64,000 nt of DNA from Xenoacremonium recifei. Its lineage: Eukaryota > Ascomycota > Sordariomycetes > Hypocreales > Nectriaceae. Of this stretch, positions 45,377-57,082 are shown piece by piece. The stretch spans positions 124,001 through 188,000 of the forward strand of contig WOFQ01000006.1 of assembly GCA_012184525.1 (NCBI GenBank). Direction: 5' to 3'. The first letter of the stretch is position 1. Every line of letters starts with the position of its first letter. A model generated the notes under the pieces. The model made no database searches and was not told the DNA's origin. It saw only the letters and a list, made by a program, of their open reading frames with translations. The position numbers and the translations under genes were made by a program.

Positions 45377-47172
45377 TTATTCTCCAACCTCCCGATCGTC
45401 GCTCCAATGAACATATGATATTATGGACCACTCCCACGTAGCATGCCTTATTCTCTTCCCCCAGATATAAAAGGGAACCCAAAATATCAGTACTGCCGCG
45501 GCAATGCCCGCCATAGCTCCGTAAGCATCGAGATAGCCAGCCATATCGATCCACGGGTTCGTGTAAAAGGACAACAAAAATCCAAAAAGTGCTGCATCAC
45601 ACATTAGTTTGTGAGAACTCATTAGTACGAGGGGCACATACACTTGAAGCCGATAACGGCGAGAGCTGTCTCTCCTGCAACGGGGCGATATGCATCGATG
45701 ACATATACGAGGCTGACATTCGAAGCCTGAGTTATGGAGAAATTTACTGTCCAAGTCAGTTGACAGTGATTTAAGAGACGCCATGATAACTTACAGAGAC
45801 CCAGACCAATGGTAGGGCAGATCCAATGTAGGTCTTTCTCGATTCCGATACCATAAAGCAGCAGAGCCAGTGGTGCTGTGATGACAGATACAGCTATGGC
45901 TGGTAAACGCATTTCGGGCTCGCGAACTCCCCCATTGCGTTTCGTAAAGAAGTCGGCCACGGCATCACCGAAATGACCTCCCGCCGGGATGCCCAGCAAA
46001 GCACCAATGATGCCAGAAACGAAGCATAGTCCTACTTGGTAGGATTGAAAGCCATACGTACTCTCAAAGGCGGTGTCCACGTTTGACGCAAGAGCGACCG
46101 CAAAACCAATGGTCGCTGCCTGGACCAAAGCTGCCCATAAGACAGTAGGGAGCATGATGAGTCCGAATGGCCGAATAATGAGCTTCAGCAAGCTTTCATG
46201 TGTCATGGTACCATGATAAAGCTTAAGAGTATGCAAGTAGCCGTGCTTCTTGCAAGCGGTATCGCGCATCTGGCTCCCTTCCTCAATATCTGATCGTGAT
46301 GAAGTTGACTTTTCACCAGCGATGGTTGTGATGGAGCCCTCCCGATCCGGAGTTCGGTGATATGCCGTCTCGGGGAATGTCAAGAAGGCCAGGAGGAGCA
46401 CGAAACCAACGAGGGCGCAGCCAACCTGGTATATAGTCCGCCATGTATGGCTGATCGTGATGAGGCCTGATATTATCATCCCCAAGGCGACACCGACGGA
46501 GAGGGCCGCATTGTAGAGGGACATGACAGCACCACGCTCATGAAGAAAGAAGACATCGGCGATGGTCATGGGAGCTATGGTTTCAGCGGCGCCAGCACCA
46601 AAACCCATTATTATCCTGCCAGCGAGAAAGCCGCCATATGAAGTCTCGAAACGGAGCCAGAGCGTGCACCCGAAGTACAGCCCATAGCTCACAAGATAGA
46701 CGGGCCGGCGACCGAATTTGTTGGCCAGGGGTACCCAGAAGAAGCAGCCTGTACCCTGTAGCAGGGCTGTCGTAGTGAAGAAGTAGGCTATTTTGGAGAT
46801 GGCGGCATCGGTATTGCCTGCTGCTACCATGCCAGGGAAGAAGTCGGCAGCTGTCTGGACTATAGCAATGGTAGGGCCAGCGGCCAGGAAGTTGCACATG
46901 ACCATTGCCAAGCAAACCAGCCCAGCAGTGTAGTATTTGCGCCGTTGAGACCTGGGGAGACTGTTAGTACTAGGGTGGCTGTGATAAAATGGCGAGAGAA
47001 AGTACCAGTTCAGGGGGTCATTAGGATCTGAAGAGGGCGTCGGGACGAGGAAGATGGCGTTGGTTTCATTATCTCGCAACCGTACGTCGCCCAGAGTCTG
47101 CTTGTGTTTGCTCAGAGCTCGATTGTCCTCCACCTCACAGCACCTTCCGGCAAGAATTGTAGCCATGGTCAT
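45377..47172 (-). CDS. MFS transporter (DHA1/Hol1-like drug or metabolite exporter)
   Basis: Four exons, 47006-47172, 45795-46951, 45642-45746 and 45377-45591, give 547 aa. The 54-nt first intron and 48-nt second intron are both in frame without stops, so an unspliced translation hides them; their GTACTT...TACTAAC...CCCCAG and GTAAGT...CAACTGAC...GACAG signals are strong. Splicing restores DPNDPLNWSQRRKYYTA, the canonical pre-TM1 motif of fungal DHA1/Hol1-type carriers. Loop 2-3 KFGRRPVYL and TM segments matching 12 TM are visible, with a charged central loop (REGSITTIAGEKSTSSRSD). The last exon completes GFLLSFYTNPWIDMAGYL. It probably exports or imports the compound handled by the cupin/SDR pair (inferred). 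A second ATG at 47166 is an alternative start. Confidence 0.86.
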
Positions 47173-50010
47173 AAATCTCGGCGATGTGCAGTTGTGTCTG
47201 CCCCATCAAGCAACAGCCCGCACTTCATGAGGGTGTTTTTCTCGTTGCGATGGACTCAATTGAATTAGCAGCAATGTCGGTCTCCCATTCCAGATGAGAG
47301 ACTCGACGGTATCCTCGAGCTGACGTTTCCCCGGAGTCGCCGTCCCGCGTCGAGGGTGGCGGTTTGAGACAAAAGTAGGGGAGACCTGCAGGTGAACGGC
47401 GCGGAACTTCCCAGCAGGAGGCGACGCGACTAGGATGTCATGGATGTGAGAGCGCCAGACGTGAAAATTGAGATTACAAAAAGTTGAGAAGCGAAATCGA
47501 GTTCACGGCGAATGGGATGGATGGGAGATGGAAATGCAATTCTGAGGGCATGGGCAAAGTCGAAGCGTGCGCCAAGCAGCCCGGCCGAGATTCGTAAGCG
47601 CGACTAAAAAAGAGGCCTTACTGGGACTGAATGCGCCTAGACCTGGGGGATGTGATTTAGGTTCTGCGCTATTGAGGCCATATCCATGCCTCCTAGTCGA
47701 GAGGCAATCTCGCGGCCGACACGCCTAATGAGAGGGGCTTCTGGATCTGGCCGGGGTAGATCAAATCTGGAACTCAACTAGCTGTCAGCACGCTGGGACT
47801 CGAACATCCTAGATCTGTGGCTATGAGCCTCGTGCTTACTTACAATGGAGCATGGATTCGTCACAAGGCAAGGGACTAACACCTCTGGTGCTGTACTCTA
47901 CAGGGACCTAATTGGTGGCATAACAGAATAACCCTCAGCCGCTCCAAAGAGTCAAGTCTCTCTATGGGAAGTGCTCCGTAACCCCTTACGCACTTATGCT
48001 TACGCGGAGAGTGTGATGTCTCAACGCGTTTACTATCAAGCATAAAGAATGCTTAACTAGTGAAACATCTAGTTGAGCTATTGGGTCTTCCGGGTATAAA
48101 GAATTCGTAACATGTCGTCAACCATCTATATTTCAGACGACAACGTTGTCTTTTACGTAGACGTTAAGAGGCAAAAGACAATTCGAGCTGCAGCGTCTGG
48201 TCAGATCCGCCTTTGAAACCAAGACACTTGCAGTGGTGAAACATAGGATGATGAAGCGTCTTCACATGTGTGCTTGACCTTGCGTCTACATGGCCATGGT
48301 GATATTATCGCACACGGTTGAAAGATACATACTGTTTGGAGACCAATGGTAATCAAAGAACTCGTGCACGGTCCTGCACGCAAACAGTCGTAAGAAGTAA
48401 GGTAGGCTTCGTCTGCCTTGCTTGCACATAAACACCCAAGGGGGAAACAAGCCCGGCGCCGCGTCCGCGTCCACGTAAGTTGCTCCCTGCTTGCCTGATC
48501 CAGCCAGACATTTGCGCTTCCAGGATTGAGACACACCAAAACACGAGCCAGTTGGGATGAAGGGGAATGGCGGGCGTTACTGGCGCGTTGGCAGCTGACA
48601 ACGTGAATGAAGCAGCATGATTCTATGAAACCTTCCCCTGGAAGCTCTGGAGGGCGACGGAATGCACGTGCTCCCTCCAGTGGCGGCGCGTGTTGGCTGG
48701 AGGCTTGGACTGAGAGCAGTCTGGGCCGTGGTTGCTGCTGGTCACCTGGCCTTCGATTGTCGATGCTCGTCCTTTAGCTGATTTCATGGTCATCTCATCG
48801 GCAGGCCGGCTCATTGGTTCTTGCGAAACGAGGCGGCGGAATGTCGCCACCCCGCCGACTCGCAGACTCTGATTGCCCTACGTGCCCTACAGCCCCAGGG
48901 CCAAGGTGAGGCCAAGCGAGGCCAAGGGAATAGCTCCAAGGGATCTGCCGTAGGGCTCGGAGCTCTTGTCTGTCAAGTGTCAGTCAAAGCTCAGCTCTTC
49001 GGATACCGGATCACGGCCGGGAGCTGATGATGGCTTCCACTTGTGCCGGCCCTCGTGGACGAGGCCTAGACCGGCCCATGGTTGCCGTGATCCGCCGCTG
49101 GTCTGCCGCAGGCTTGAAAGATCGACTGCGCCGTGCTAGATAAGCTTATATGTCCGAAGGCGTTCCGTATATTTTGAGTTTTTCAAGACCACCCCATCCC
49201 GCCTCTGACTCGATGCCGTGCTTGCGTGCTTAAGCGGTGCGGAGGAGCGGGCGCTGGCTGGAGGGCTGGCTGGCACAGGAAGCGTCGGGGGAGGGGGGGA
49301 AGAATGGCTGTCGTCGATGAAACCGTCGCAACGGCCATCCTGAGGATCGGGGCCTATTCTGGGACATTATTCAGCGCCGTCCGCTGAGGCTGATGGATGA
49401 CGAACTCTGCGGAATTCAGAGCCCAGCATTGACGGACGAACGATGGAATCCCCAGGCCGGCTTGTTGCGGCGGAGGGAAGAGACGATGATGCAGGCGCTG
49501 ACGACGACCACAAAGTCCCGGCGGTTTTATTTTCTTGTAGCGCGGTCGCTGATTGCACCAGGTCTCACCATGTACCGTCGACCCCGGAGCATTTTGCTTC
49601 TTAGTGCCGTGCTGGCGGTGCCACTAGCGGGAGCCCTGTAACTTTGACTTCGGGACGTCCACCAGTGACCTTTTCCAATGCAGCAGGAGCAGCCCACCCG
49701 CATGCAGCTGGACTGCCCGTGGAGCTCATATCCTGGGATGGAAGTCGCAACCCTTCCCATGGACTCGATTGTCTCCCGACGTCTCTCTCCAGCTCTGCCA
49801 TATTCTCCCACCGTCCCTCCCCCTCTTCCATCCTCCCACCTCGGGACGCCAATTCTCTAGCTTTGACTGCCATCTCGCGACGCCCTCATTCCCGAAGCCT
49901 GCTTTTGCCTTTGCGGCCGATGCTGGTCCCTGCTGCTGGCTGCCGTTGCCGTTGACATTGGCGGGTCCTTCGTGCTTGTGCGGCTGGATCAAGCCTGTTG
50001 AGCCTCCGCC
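47173..50010. other. Intergenic, 2.8 kb, no supported gene
   Basis: MFS upstream region, a neutral middle part and the leader of the transcription-factor gene (pyrimidine-rich 49700-50000). A tRNA-like B box on the minus strand near 47795 does not fold into a tRNA. No gene seen. Confidence 0.4.
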
Positions 50011-53000
50011 ATGGCTGGGCCCTCGCTATCACAGATACTCGATGCTCCGCGAACCCATCCCGATGCCGCATTGCTTGCTCAGACGCCGAACTACACCCAG
50101 TCTGCCCCGGCTTCATTTCCTATCGCCCATCGAGGAGCTCTTGATGCTGCGCCCCAGCAGCCCACCACGATAGACTCCCTCTCGCCGGCAGGTGCTGTCG
50201 CGACACAATATCCGGTACCGATACCTCCTCAACTCGCGCCCACCTCGAACCCCACGACACCTTCTTCCGCCAAGGGCCATGCCGGCGGCTCATTGTATGC
50301 CTGCGGTGACTGCGGTCGTCGCTACTCGCGCCCCGAGCATCTCCAACGCCATGTACAAACACACACTCTGGGTCGACGGTTCCCATGCAGCATTTGCGGC
50401 AAGTGCTTCGCCAGGGCCGATTTGAGGAAGCGGCATGAGGCCGGCCACGACAGTGACTCCAACAAGAAGCGCCGGCGCACTACCACTTCCCCCGGTGTCG
50501 GTCGTGTCTCCCATGCCTGTCGAGCTTGCGCCGCGGCCCGCGTGAAGTGCCAAGAGGACAAGCCCTGCCAGCGATGTGTTCGCCGAGGGTTGACGTGTGT
50601 CTCTGCTACCGAAGCCAATTCAGCCGCTGCCATGCACCTGATGCACTTGTCGGCCAATGCGCACTCGGCATCAAACTCACAATCTCCTGACGAGCAAGAG
50701 ATTTCCAGCCCCTCCGCGTCGTACAGCCAGCCTGCCTTGTCGCATACTGTCAGTTTTGCCGGCGGCAACCCGCAGGATCTCGATCAAGGTTCTTCCCTGT
50801 CTCAGACACCATCAGTCAAGCCGGAAGAGGGTCAACTGTTGACCCCTGATACGGTTATGGAGCAAGGTAAGTCTTGTATAAAACTGCTACTATTCTCCAT
50901 TGCTCTCAACCTATATGTATCCCATCGACGGCCACATCCTCCCTTCGTTCCATAATCTTCCTATCCAAGACGTCCTCACTCCATCTCGGACATAGCATGA
51001 GACCTTTGAGTGGCATCGACGAGAGTACTGACTCGATTGCAGGAAATCCTGAAAGCTATCCCGCACCCATGGATGCTTCATCTAACATGATCGACGTGAA
51101 CAAACTTCCATTCTCCGACTTCCTCCAAAATGTCATCTTTGACCAGTCGTTCGATGCCTCAAAATTGGTCGAGTCTCAAGGTCTGGCTGTGCTAGACTTT
51201 TGTGATGACGGCAATGTTGAGCTCACAGACATCGACTTTGGTCTGCTGGACCACTTCAACGGAGATGGCTTCGTGTCGAACCCCGTGTCCATCAACCAGG
51301 ACTCTCCTCTGACGGACACGTCCGTCGACATCTCACAAATGCGGCAGAACCTCGTCCAGATCTGGACCGATTCTCCATGGCGATGGGATCCAAAGAAGAA
51401 CGACTCAACCATCGTCGAACAAGGTAACCTACCTGTCCCAGACCAGGACACTTCAGGTGCCGAACTTCATGAAAGGAGGAAACGATTGGAGAGAATGGTC
51501 AATGAGAAGTTAGATCCTTCCGCCAGAGACCGAGTTCTGGCAATCGTGTTGGCTATTTGCCGTCAACTGTCGACGTCGAATCGAGTGGCGGCGTCGTTTC
51601 CCTCTGTTGATGTGATGGACACACTCGTGCACATCTTCCTGAACTCGCATGCCTGCCAGGTGTCGGAATGGATTCATTTTCCAACTCTCAGGCTGAACGC
51701 ACAAGAACCAGAGTGGATAGCCACGGCGGCTGCCGGAGGTGCCATGCTGACGCCGTTTCCCACGTTGCGCAAGTTTGGTCTTGCGCTTCAAGGGGCTGTT
51801 CGTGAGTACACTGTGTCGCGTCGTCCCTATGATATGCTAACGTCAGTGCTAGGTCTCTCGTTGCCTCCCCGAGTACGTAGCCTCATCGCGTGGAGGCTTC
51901 TCAGTCATTTGTCTTGTTCGTGCAGAGTTACTGACCGGCTTGTAGTTCGACGAAGATAACCCGTCGATCAAAAATTTGGGCCTCGTCCAGTCCCTGGTCT
52001 TGGAACAAGATATTGCTCTCTGGTGCGGAAACCGGCGCAAGATGGAGATTGCGGAATGTCATCTTGTCATCCCAGTAACGGTACGTGATATTGTACTATC
52101 GAAGGAGTTTATTGAGACTGAGTTGTTCTAGATGATGAGATACCGGCGAAAATTTCAACGGTCGTCGTACCCCATCGCTGCAGTCGAATCTGGTGACGTA
52201 GGACAAGTTTTGCAAGAGAAATGGAAATCTTGGATCGAGATGGAGCAGTGGAAACGGTTTGTCATGCTTCATATATGTCACACGAATCTTGCTGACTTTT
52301 CATTAGACTCATCTTCCATTGTTACCTTCGAGATGCTCAGACGTCCATGACAGCGCTAACGAACCCGGCTATGTCATATTCCGAACTCACGCTGCCGTTG
52401 CCAGAGTCGCGCGAGCTGTGGTTTGCCAAATCGGCCAGCGAATGGAAGGCTCTTTATTTGGAACGGAATGCTGGACAGGTGAAGAGAGCGCCAGCGGTGG
52501 GCGATCTGATACAGGATATCAGCCTGCTAGCAACAAATCGTCATCGCCTTGACGTACAATTCTCGGCATCGGTACTTATCCATGCATACTGGACTTTGAT
52601 CCTAGAATACCGCCAACTGAGCGCCGTGTTCCGAACACGATCTTACACTAACGTGACGGGCAGCACTAAGGAGATGGTGCTGGCTTCTCGACACCAGGAG
52701 CTCGTCAAAGAACTGGTCAACCTTCACAGTGTTATTGGAGACTGGCCAGAAATATCTGCGCAAGAACGTCTGGTCATACATGCTTTGATGATGAATCTCA
52801 ACATCTCGCTGGACGATCTTCAGCTCTTCGCAGGCAAGGAGGGAGATGAGCAGGCTCGTCGGATCTACCCGGTGCTCCAACAGTGGTCTGAGAGTACGGA
52901 GGCCCGGACGGCGATCTGGTGTGCTGGGCAAATTCTTGCATGTGCTAAACTCTTTCCTCCGAGCCACCTGAAGGATTTTTATGCCGTTGCTGTCCACCAC

Positions 53001-53342
53001 GCAGCGCTGGCTATTTGGACGTATGGAGTGGTTTCGCGAGCCAACCGCCGGCAGCCCTTACCACAACACGCGGACTCGGTTCATCTTGACGGCAGAAGCG
53101 GGATAACTGTGCAGGCGTTCATCAACTTCAACCAGGGACGTCCTTTGATCCGAGGCCCTCTGGTTCGGGGTGGCTCATCGGAGGCGGCAATCGATGATCC
53201 TAGGGCGTGCATGGAGATGGTCCAGGAGATCCTCAAAGCCAACTTTATGAACGGCCAAGAAGGGCTGCCGCCTATCGTGGAGAACCTCTGCGTGTTGATT
53301 CGGCAATTGGGCAACGCCGCTTGGACGGTTGGATTGGGATAA
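50011..53342 (+). CDS. C2H2 + Zn2Cys6 transcription factor with fungal_trans domain
   Basis: Nuclear regulator of 976 aa. Exons: 50011-50866, 51043-51801, 51853-51872 (20 nt), 51946-52080, 52132-52256, 52307-53342; the frame closes at each junction. Two C2H2 fingers use C98/C101/H114/H118 and C126/C129/H142/H146. A Zn2Cys6 cluster uses C170, C173, C180, C186, C189 and C196. The middle homology region runs from about residue 300 (PFSDFLQNVIFDQSFD) through RKMEIAECHLVIPVTMMRYR to WTYGVVSRANRR. The first intron (176 nt) contains an exon-like stretch, so its borders deserve checking. The 51-nt second intron is in frame and invisible in simple translation. The dual zinc architecture is known in conserved mould regulators, so it may not be specific to the adjacent cluster, which lies 1.8 kb away. 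Confidence 0.82.
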
Positions 53343-54061
53343 ATGAGCATTTAAACGAGCGCATAAGGTTATGTTGACAACGGAATGTGGAGCGACAGGC
53401 GCATAATGATAGTTGCAGGAGGGTCAGTCTATCTTGGGCAGGTTGATATCAGGGTTGCATGGATGGTTGGAGCATATGAAGGACATTTCTAGGATACCAG
53501 TGCAGAGTATGCACATATCAGGCCACTGCGCCGAATTTGAACATTTACATCATGCACAAAATTTTGTGCTATAAATCTCTCAAGCTTGCCGTCTTCGTCT
53601 ATCAATTTGAGAGGGTCTTTTTGTTTTCCATCCTATGGATCCTTCACGCAAGGTTGTCACTGTGACAGTGTGGAGATAGTTGCAAGGTGGAGCAAAACCG
53701 TATCGGAATCAGGTGTTCCCATCATGGATATCTTCTCATGCCGCCATCTTTCAACAGCTCAGATCATTCAAGACTGGACTATAGTGATCATGAAAGTTGG
53801 ATGGTAACATAGAGGTAGTGCTCTGGACATTGTATATGGGATCTAAACCCAGAGCATACTCAGATCTAGCTTTAAAATTTCAATCAATATAAATATTTAG
53901 ATGTTGCCCTTCTAGAATGCATCGAATTTCTCATTGTATTAGTATTATGTAACCCTCTTCCTCAGAGGACTTAGCGAGCCTATTTGCGTTCCTTCAAGTT
54001 CATCCACGAGACAGCCTTGAGCTCCATCCTGCAACCTTCTAGGTCGAAGTTCGGTATTTCT
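53343..54061. other. AT-rich intergenic with repeat copies
   Basis: Downstream of the transcription-factor gene. It contains the first copy of the 117-bp repeat (53862-53978) directly joined to the first copy of the about 170-bp repeat (53980-54150). No gene seen before the minus-strand ORF at 54062. Confidence 0.5.
53862..53978. repeat. Direct repeat R1, left copy
   Basis: About 117 bp starting AGATCTAGCTTTAAAATTTC and ending ...GAGGACTTAGCGAG; the partner is at 54723-54840. Most of the differences I see are single-base changes. The AT-rich unit lacks coding features. The two copies flank the 54-kb small ORF. Confidence 0.85.
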
Positions 54062-54150
54062 TCACCTTACTATCATTCTTTTCAGCCTTGCTACTCTCCT
54101 TATTATCATCCTTCTTAGCCTTGTCGTCCTCCTTACTAGCTGGTGTTGCT
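53980..54150. repeat. Direct repeat R2, left copy (3' end of a gene family)
   Basis: About 171 bp, matching 63644-63806 in the same orientation with a 4-bp and a 9-bp length difference plus scattered substitutions. Read on the minus strand, both copies encode a Lys/Asp-rich tail (ATPAxKEDDKAKKDD ... RTST-stop), so the repeat is the end of a duplicated gene. Confidence 0.85.
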
Positions 54151-54592
54151 CACTGACTTGGGCACTTCGCTCTCCTTGATTTGTATTGAATGGCACTGCC
54201 GTAGCAGCGGCATCTTCTGCTTGATAGGCGATGGAGTCAATAATATCGTGCATTGCTTCTCGGGCTGGTCGTAGCGTAATAAACGTATTGGATAGGCCAT
54301 AGATGCCAATCGATTCATCAAATGCCTCAGCCTGAGAGCGAATGAGCTCAGTCATATCACTCGACACCACTTGTCTGATTAAGGTAAGGAAGTCTTCTAT
54401 GGAAGTCGGCGGTAGGTCTAGGGTTTGGTCTGTCAAAACCTCGATCGGAAGATTCCACTTGATGACGTCTGCGAGCGCGTAGCCGCCTGTCCAGTCGGTA
54501 TTCTGCTGGATTCGATCTGCGATGGGCTGAGTCAAAAATGATGCTGCATGGGACGCAGCAACTTTAAGTCGTTTAGACAAGATGTCTTCCAT
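54062..54592 (-). pseudogene. Hypothetical protein gene with probable frameshifted tail
   Basis: An ORF of 176 codons opens MEDILSKRLKVAASHAASFL. The first about 140 residues look like a normal soluble helical protein (TSIEDFLTLIRQVV, AREAMHDIIDSIAY), no family recognised. The last 25 codons read an Arg-rich tail (RRTTRLRRMIIRR). In the next frame the same DNA encodes a Lys/Asp-rich tail ending RTST-stop at 54039, and that frame is what the related copy at 63.7 kb preserves. A TGA sits just before the tail in that frame here, and one extra base relative to the other copy explains the shift. So the 3' end is probably broken; the gene could still be made with a new tail. R1 direct repeats flank it. 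Confidence 0.45.
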
Positions 54593-54722
54593 CTTGGTTT
54601 GCGTGAAGAGAGGTAGGCTAGATTTTGTGTCGTGATGGTGTTGTTGTGGGAAGGAGGATGAGAAGACAAAAAGTGCGAGCAGGCAGGTGGCGCTCTGAGC
54701 ACCCACCTCACGTGAATGGCAT

Positions 54723-54840
54723 AGATCTAGCTTCAAACTTTCAATCAACATAAATATTTGGAAGTTGCCCTTCTAGAATGCATCGAATTTCTCACTGTAT
54801 TTAGTACTATGTAGCCCTCTTCCTCTGAGGACTTAGTGAG
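54723..54840. repeat. Direct repeat R1, right copy
   Basis: About 118 bp, same orientation as 53862-53978, beginning AGATCTAGCTTCAAACTTTC. The match stops sharply after ACTTAGTGAG. Confidence 0.85.
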
Positions 54841-54896
54841 TCTGCTTGGTTTAAAAATAAGGAATATAATCGTATGGTGAGCTGAAAGTTACTAGG

Positions 54897-54984
54897 TAAA
54901 CTCCATGAACCATGAAGAGCATGCTTGTGAATTAGTCAGATAAACTCCATGAATCATGAAGAGTATGTTTGTGAATCTGTCAGG
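54897..54984. repeat. 44-bp tandem duplication
   Basis: Two head-to-tail copies beginning TAAACTCCATGAAYCATGAA with start points at 54897 and 54941. Several differences are C to T, including one CpA to TpA change. Confidence 0.75.
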
Positions 54985-55134
54985 TGCGTCTAGACAGCTA
55001 AAGCTGGTAGGTGCATAAGTTAAGAGACTATCTATGATGAGAAATGAATTTGGAGGTATGCAATCCAATAGAGTCTAAGCCATTTCAAATCCAAACACAC
55101 GCGTTCTGATTTATCCATGCAATGCCGCGACACC

Positions 55135-57082
55135 CTACAAGCCGCTATCGATTTGATCCGGAACATGGGTATTGGTCCAATTGGCCCACTCTCTGCAAGT
55201 ATGTGCCAAAGTACTCGGAAAACTCATCTTCTGAATCTCGTCAGGCTGCACTAGAAACGAGGCGAGGAGGCCTGCGGAGGCATGCCATGCTACATGGCAG
55301 TGAAACGGCCATAGCCCTGTATCACGTATTAGTGAGCTACCTTTTGGGTACTGGGATCCTCATACCTGGATTTGTTGTGTTGAACTGAAGCACGATGTGT
55401 CCCATCCCGCGAACGTTGTGCACATCCCTGCGTAAAGGATTCGAAGGATTCGTAATCGTCGTGCCATCCCATTCACCCGATCCTTCGGTTAGCACATAGA
55501 AATCTGTGCCGTGGAGATGCATGGGGTGTCTGTCGTGTTCGGATCAGATCAATTTAAACAATTAGGTGCCGAAGGAAGAAGACTTACGATGCTTTCTGTT
55601 TGTTTTGCACCACAACTCTGACCGAACTGTTGGTGCCCAAGTTCTTGATATTGGCCTCCGGCGGGAACGTAAGGTTGCCGACCTTGGCCATTAGCAGGGA
55701 CGGTTCATTGTAGTTCACCCGGAACGAAGGCCCGTCGAAAGTCCAGACGAGACTGCCGGTTGCGTTGGCCGCCGCGTCCATGACCATCTCATGCGTCCAA
55801 CTGGGCTCGGGAAGGGCGAGGGGATACGCAGGCACGGTCAGGTTGAGAGCATCATTGATACAGGTTCCCGGATCAGGGACATCCCATGCCGTGCTCGACG
55901 GATTGACACTGTCATCTGCATCTTCGTAGTAGACAGCGGCTCGGGCAAGAGGAGATTCGTTTCGTGAACAGATGGTCGAGATGTTAGAGCGCATCCAGAA
56001 AGAAGCATTGCTTGGGCCTGCGTCTGCAGTCACGAGGACGTCGGTGCGTTGGCCAATACTGAGAGTAACAACAGTGGTGTTGTACGGCTCGATGGGGACG
56101 TAGTCGTTGGCAATGACGGTGAATGTGTGGTCGTCAATGGTGAAGCGTTGTAAGCCTTCAGAGCCCGTGTTCATCAGTCGAAGTCGGTGTGTTTTGCCGC
56201 GCGTGAAATAGAACTTGGACCGAGTTCCGATGCTTAAGCAAGGAGTGTCATCATCGCCTATACTGCAATTATAGGTACCGTGACCGTTGATAAGGTTTGT
56301 CTGCGATTCTCCGATCTGGGTTGCTCCAGGGGCAAGATTGATCTGCTCCTGGGTGAGATAATCGTTATGGTACCAGTCTTGAAGGATGACAGGGCCAACG
56401 TCAATGTCGTAGTCGACATGGGTGGGACCATAAATGACCATGGGTCCGAAGGCACCATCTGAATACTGTGCTGAATAGTGAGAGTGATACCATCCTGTCC
56501 CGTAGAGTTGTGCTTGGAATCGATAGATAAAGGTCTTGCCAGGGGCGATAGGGCATTGAGAGACGCCGGTTACTCCGTCTTCCCACGGCGTTCCCTGTTG
56601 CAGAAAGCCATGCCAATGGAGGCCAGTGCCTTCTTCGGGGTCTGTGAGATTATTATGAACCGTCACCTCGATCATGTCACCCCAGTTTGCTTCAATGAGG
56701 GGACCGGGAAACTGTCCATTGACGAGGATAGCGGGCTTGTCAACGCCATCCGGTGCCAACGTATCGCGGCTGACTGTAAACTCATACGATCGAGTGACCC
56801 CAGTGGTTGGGTAGTCTTCGTACGTGTTAGTATTTGTGACCGTTCTAGTTCCCCATGGTGTGCCTTGAGGCAAGGGATTATTGGTCAAGTAAAAAGGCAG
56901 TGGTTGATACGTCGAACCGTCCGTTGTTGAGCGCCTGCTCTCAGTATCAGTTCAGTCCAAGGGGTAATGTTGCCTAAGTGAGACTCAGTGAGTTGTTGAT
57001 CTGCATACTTGCTCGGGTTTGTTTGGTCAGCAGCAGCATCTACTGCATGAGATAGCAACGGCAAAATGTACACCCAATGCAT
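55135..57082 (-). CDS. Secreted multicopper oxidase (laccase)
   Basis: Oxidises phenolic compounds with O2 outside the cell. Four exons, 57009-57082, 55588-56934, 55366-55529 and 55135-55316, give 588 aa with consistent phases. MHWVYILPLLSHAVDA is a signal peptide. All four copper motifs are present: GLHWHGF (H131, H133), WYHSHYS (H175, H177), HPMHLHG (H475, H478, H480) and FHCHVAWHASAGL (H534, C535, H536, H540). The axial position ten residues after C535 is Leu545. The third copper motif is rebuilt by splicing (TC|A CAC). It is the nearest gene to the 2OG oxygenase and A-T-TE pair and lies in the same repeat-bounded segment, so a role in coupling or polymerising their product is plausible. 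A general lignin/phenol role is the alternative. Confidence 0.9.

Larger units (their letters stand above)
54593..55134. other. AT-rich intergenic with repeats, upstream of the small ORF
   Basis: Holds the right R1 copy (54723-54840) and a 44-bp tandem duplication (54897-54984). It is also the 3' flank of the laccase gene. No gene seen. Confidence 0.5.

Noticed and set aside
47780..47850. tRNA-like B box on the minus strand (GTTCGAGTCC)
   Set aside because: The flanking bases do not pair into a T-stem, and no acceptor or anticodon stem forms around it.
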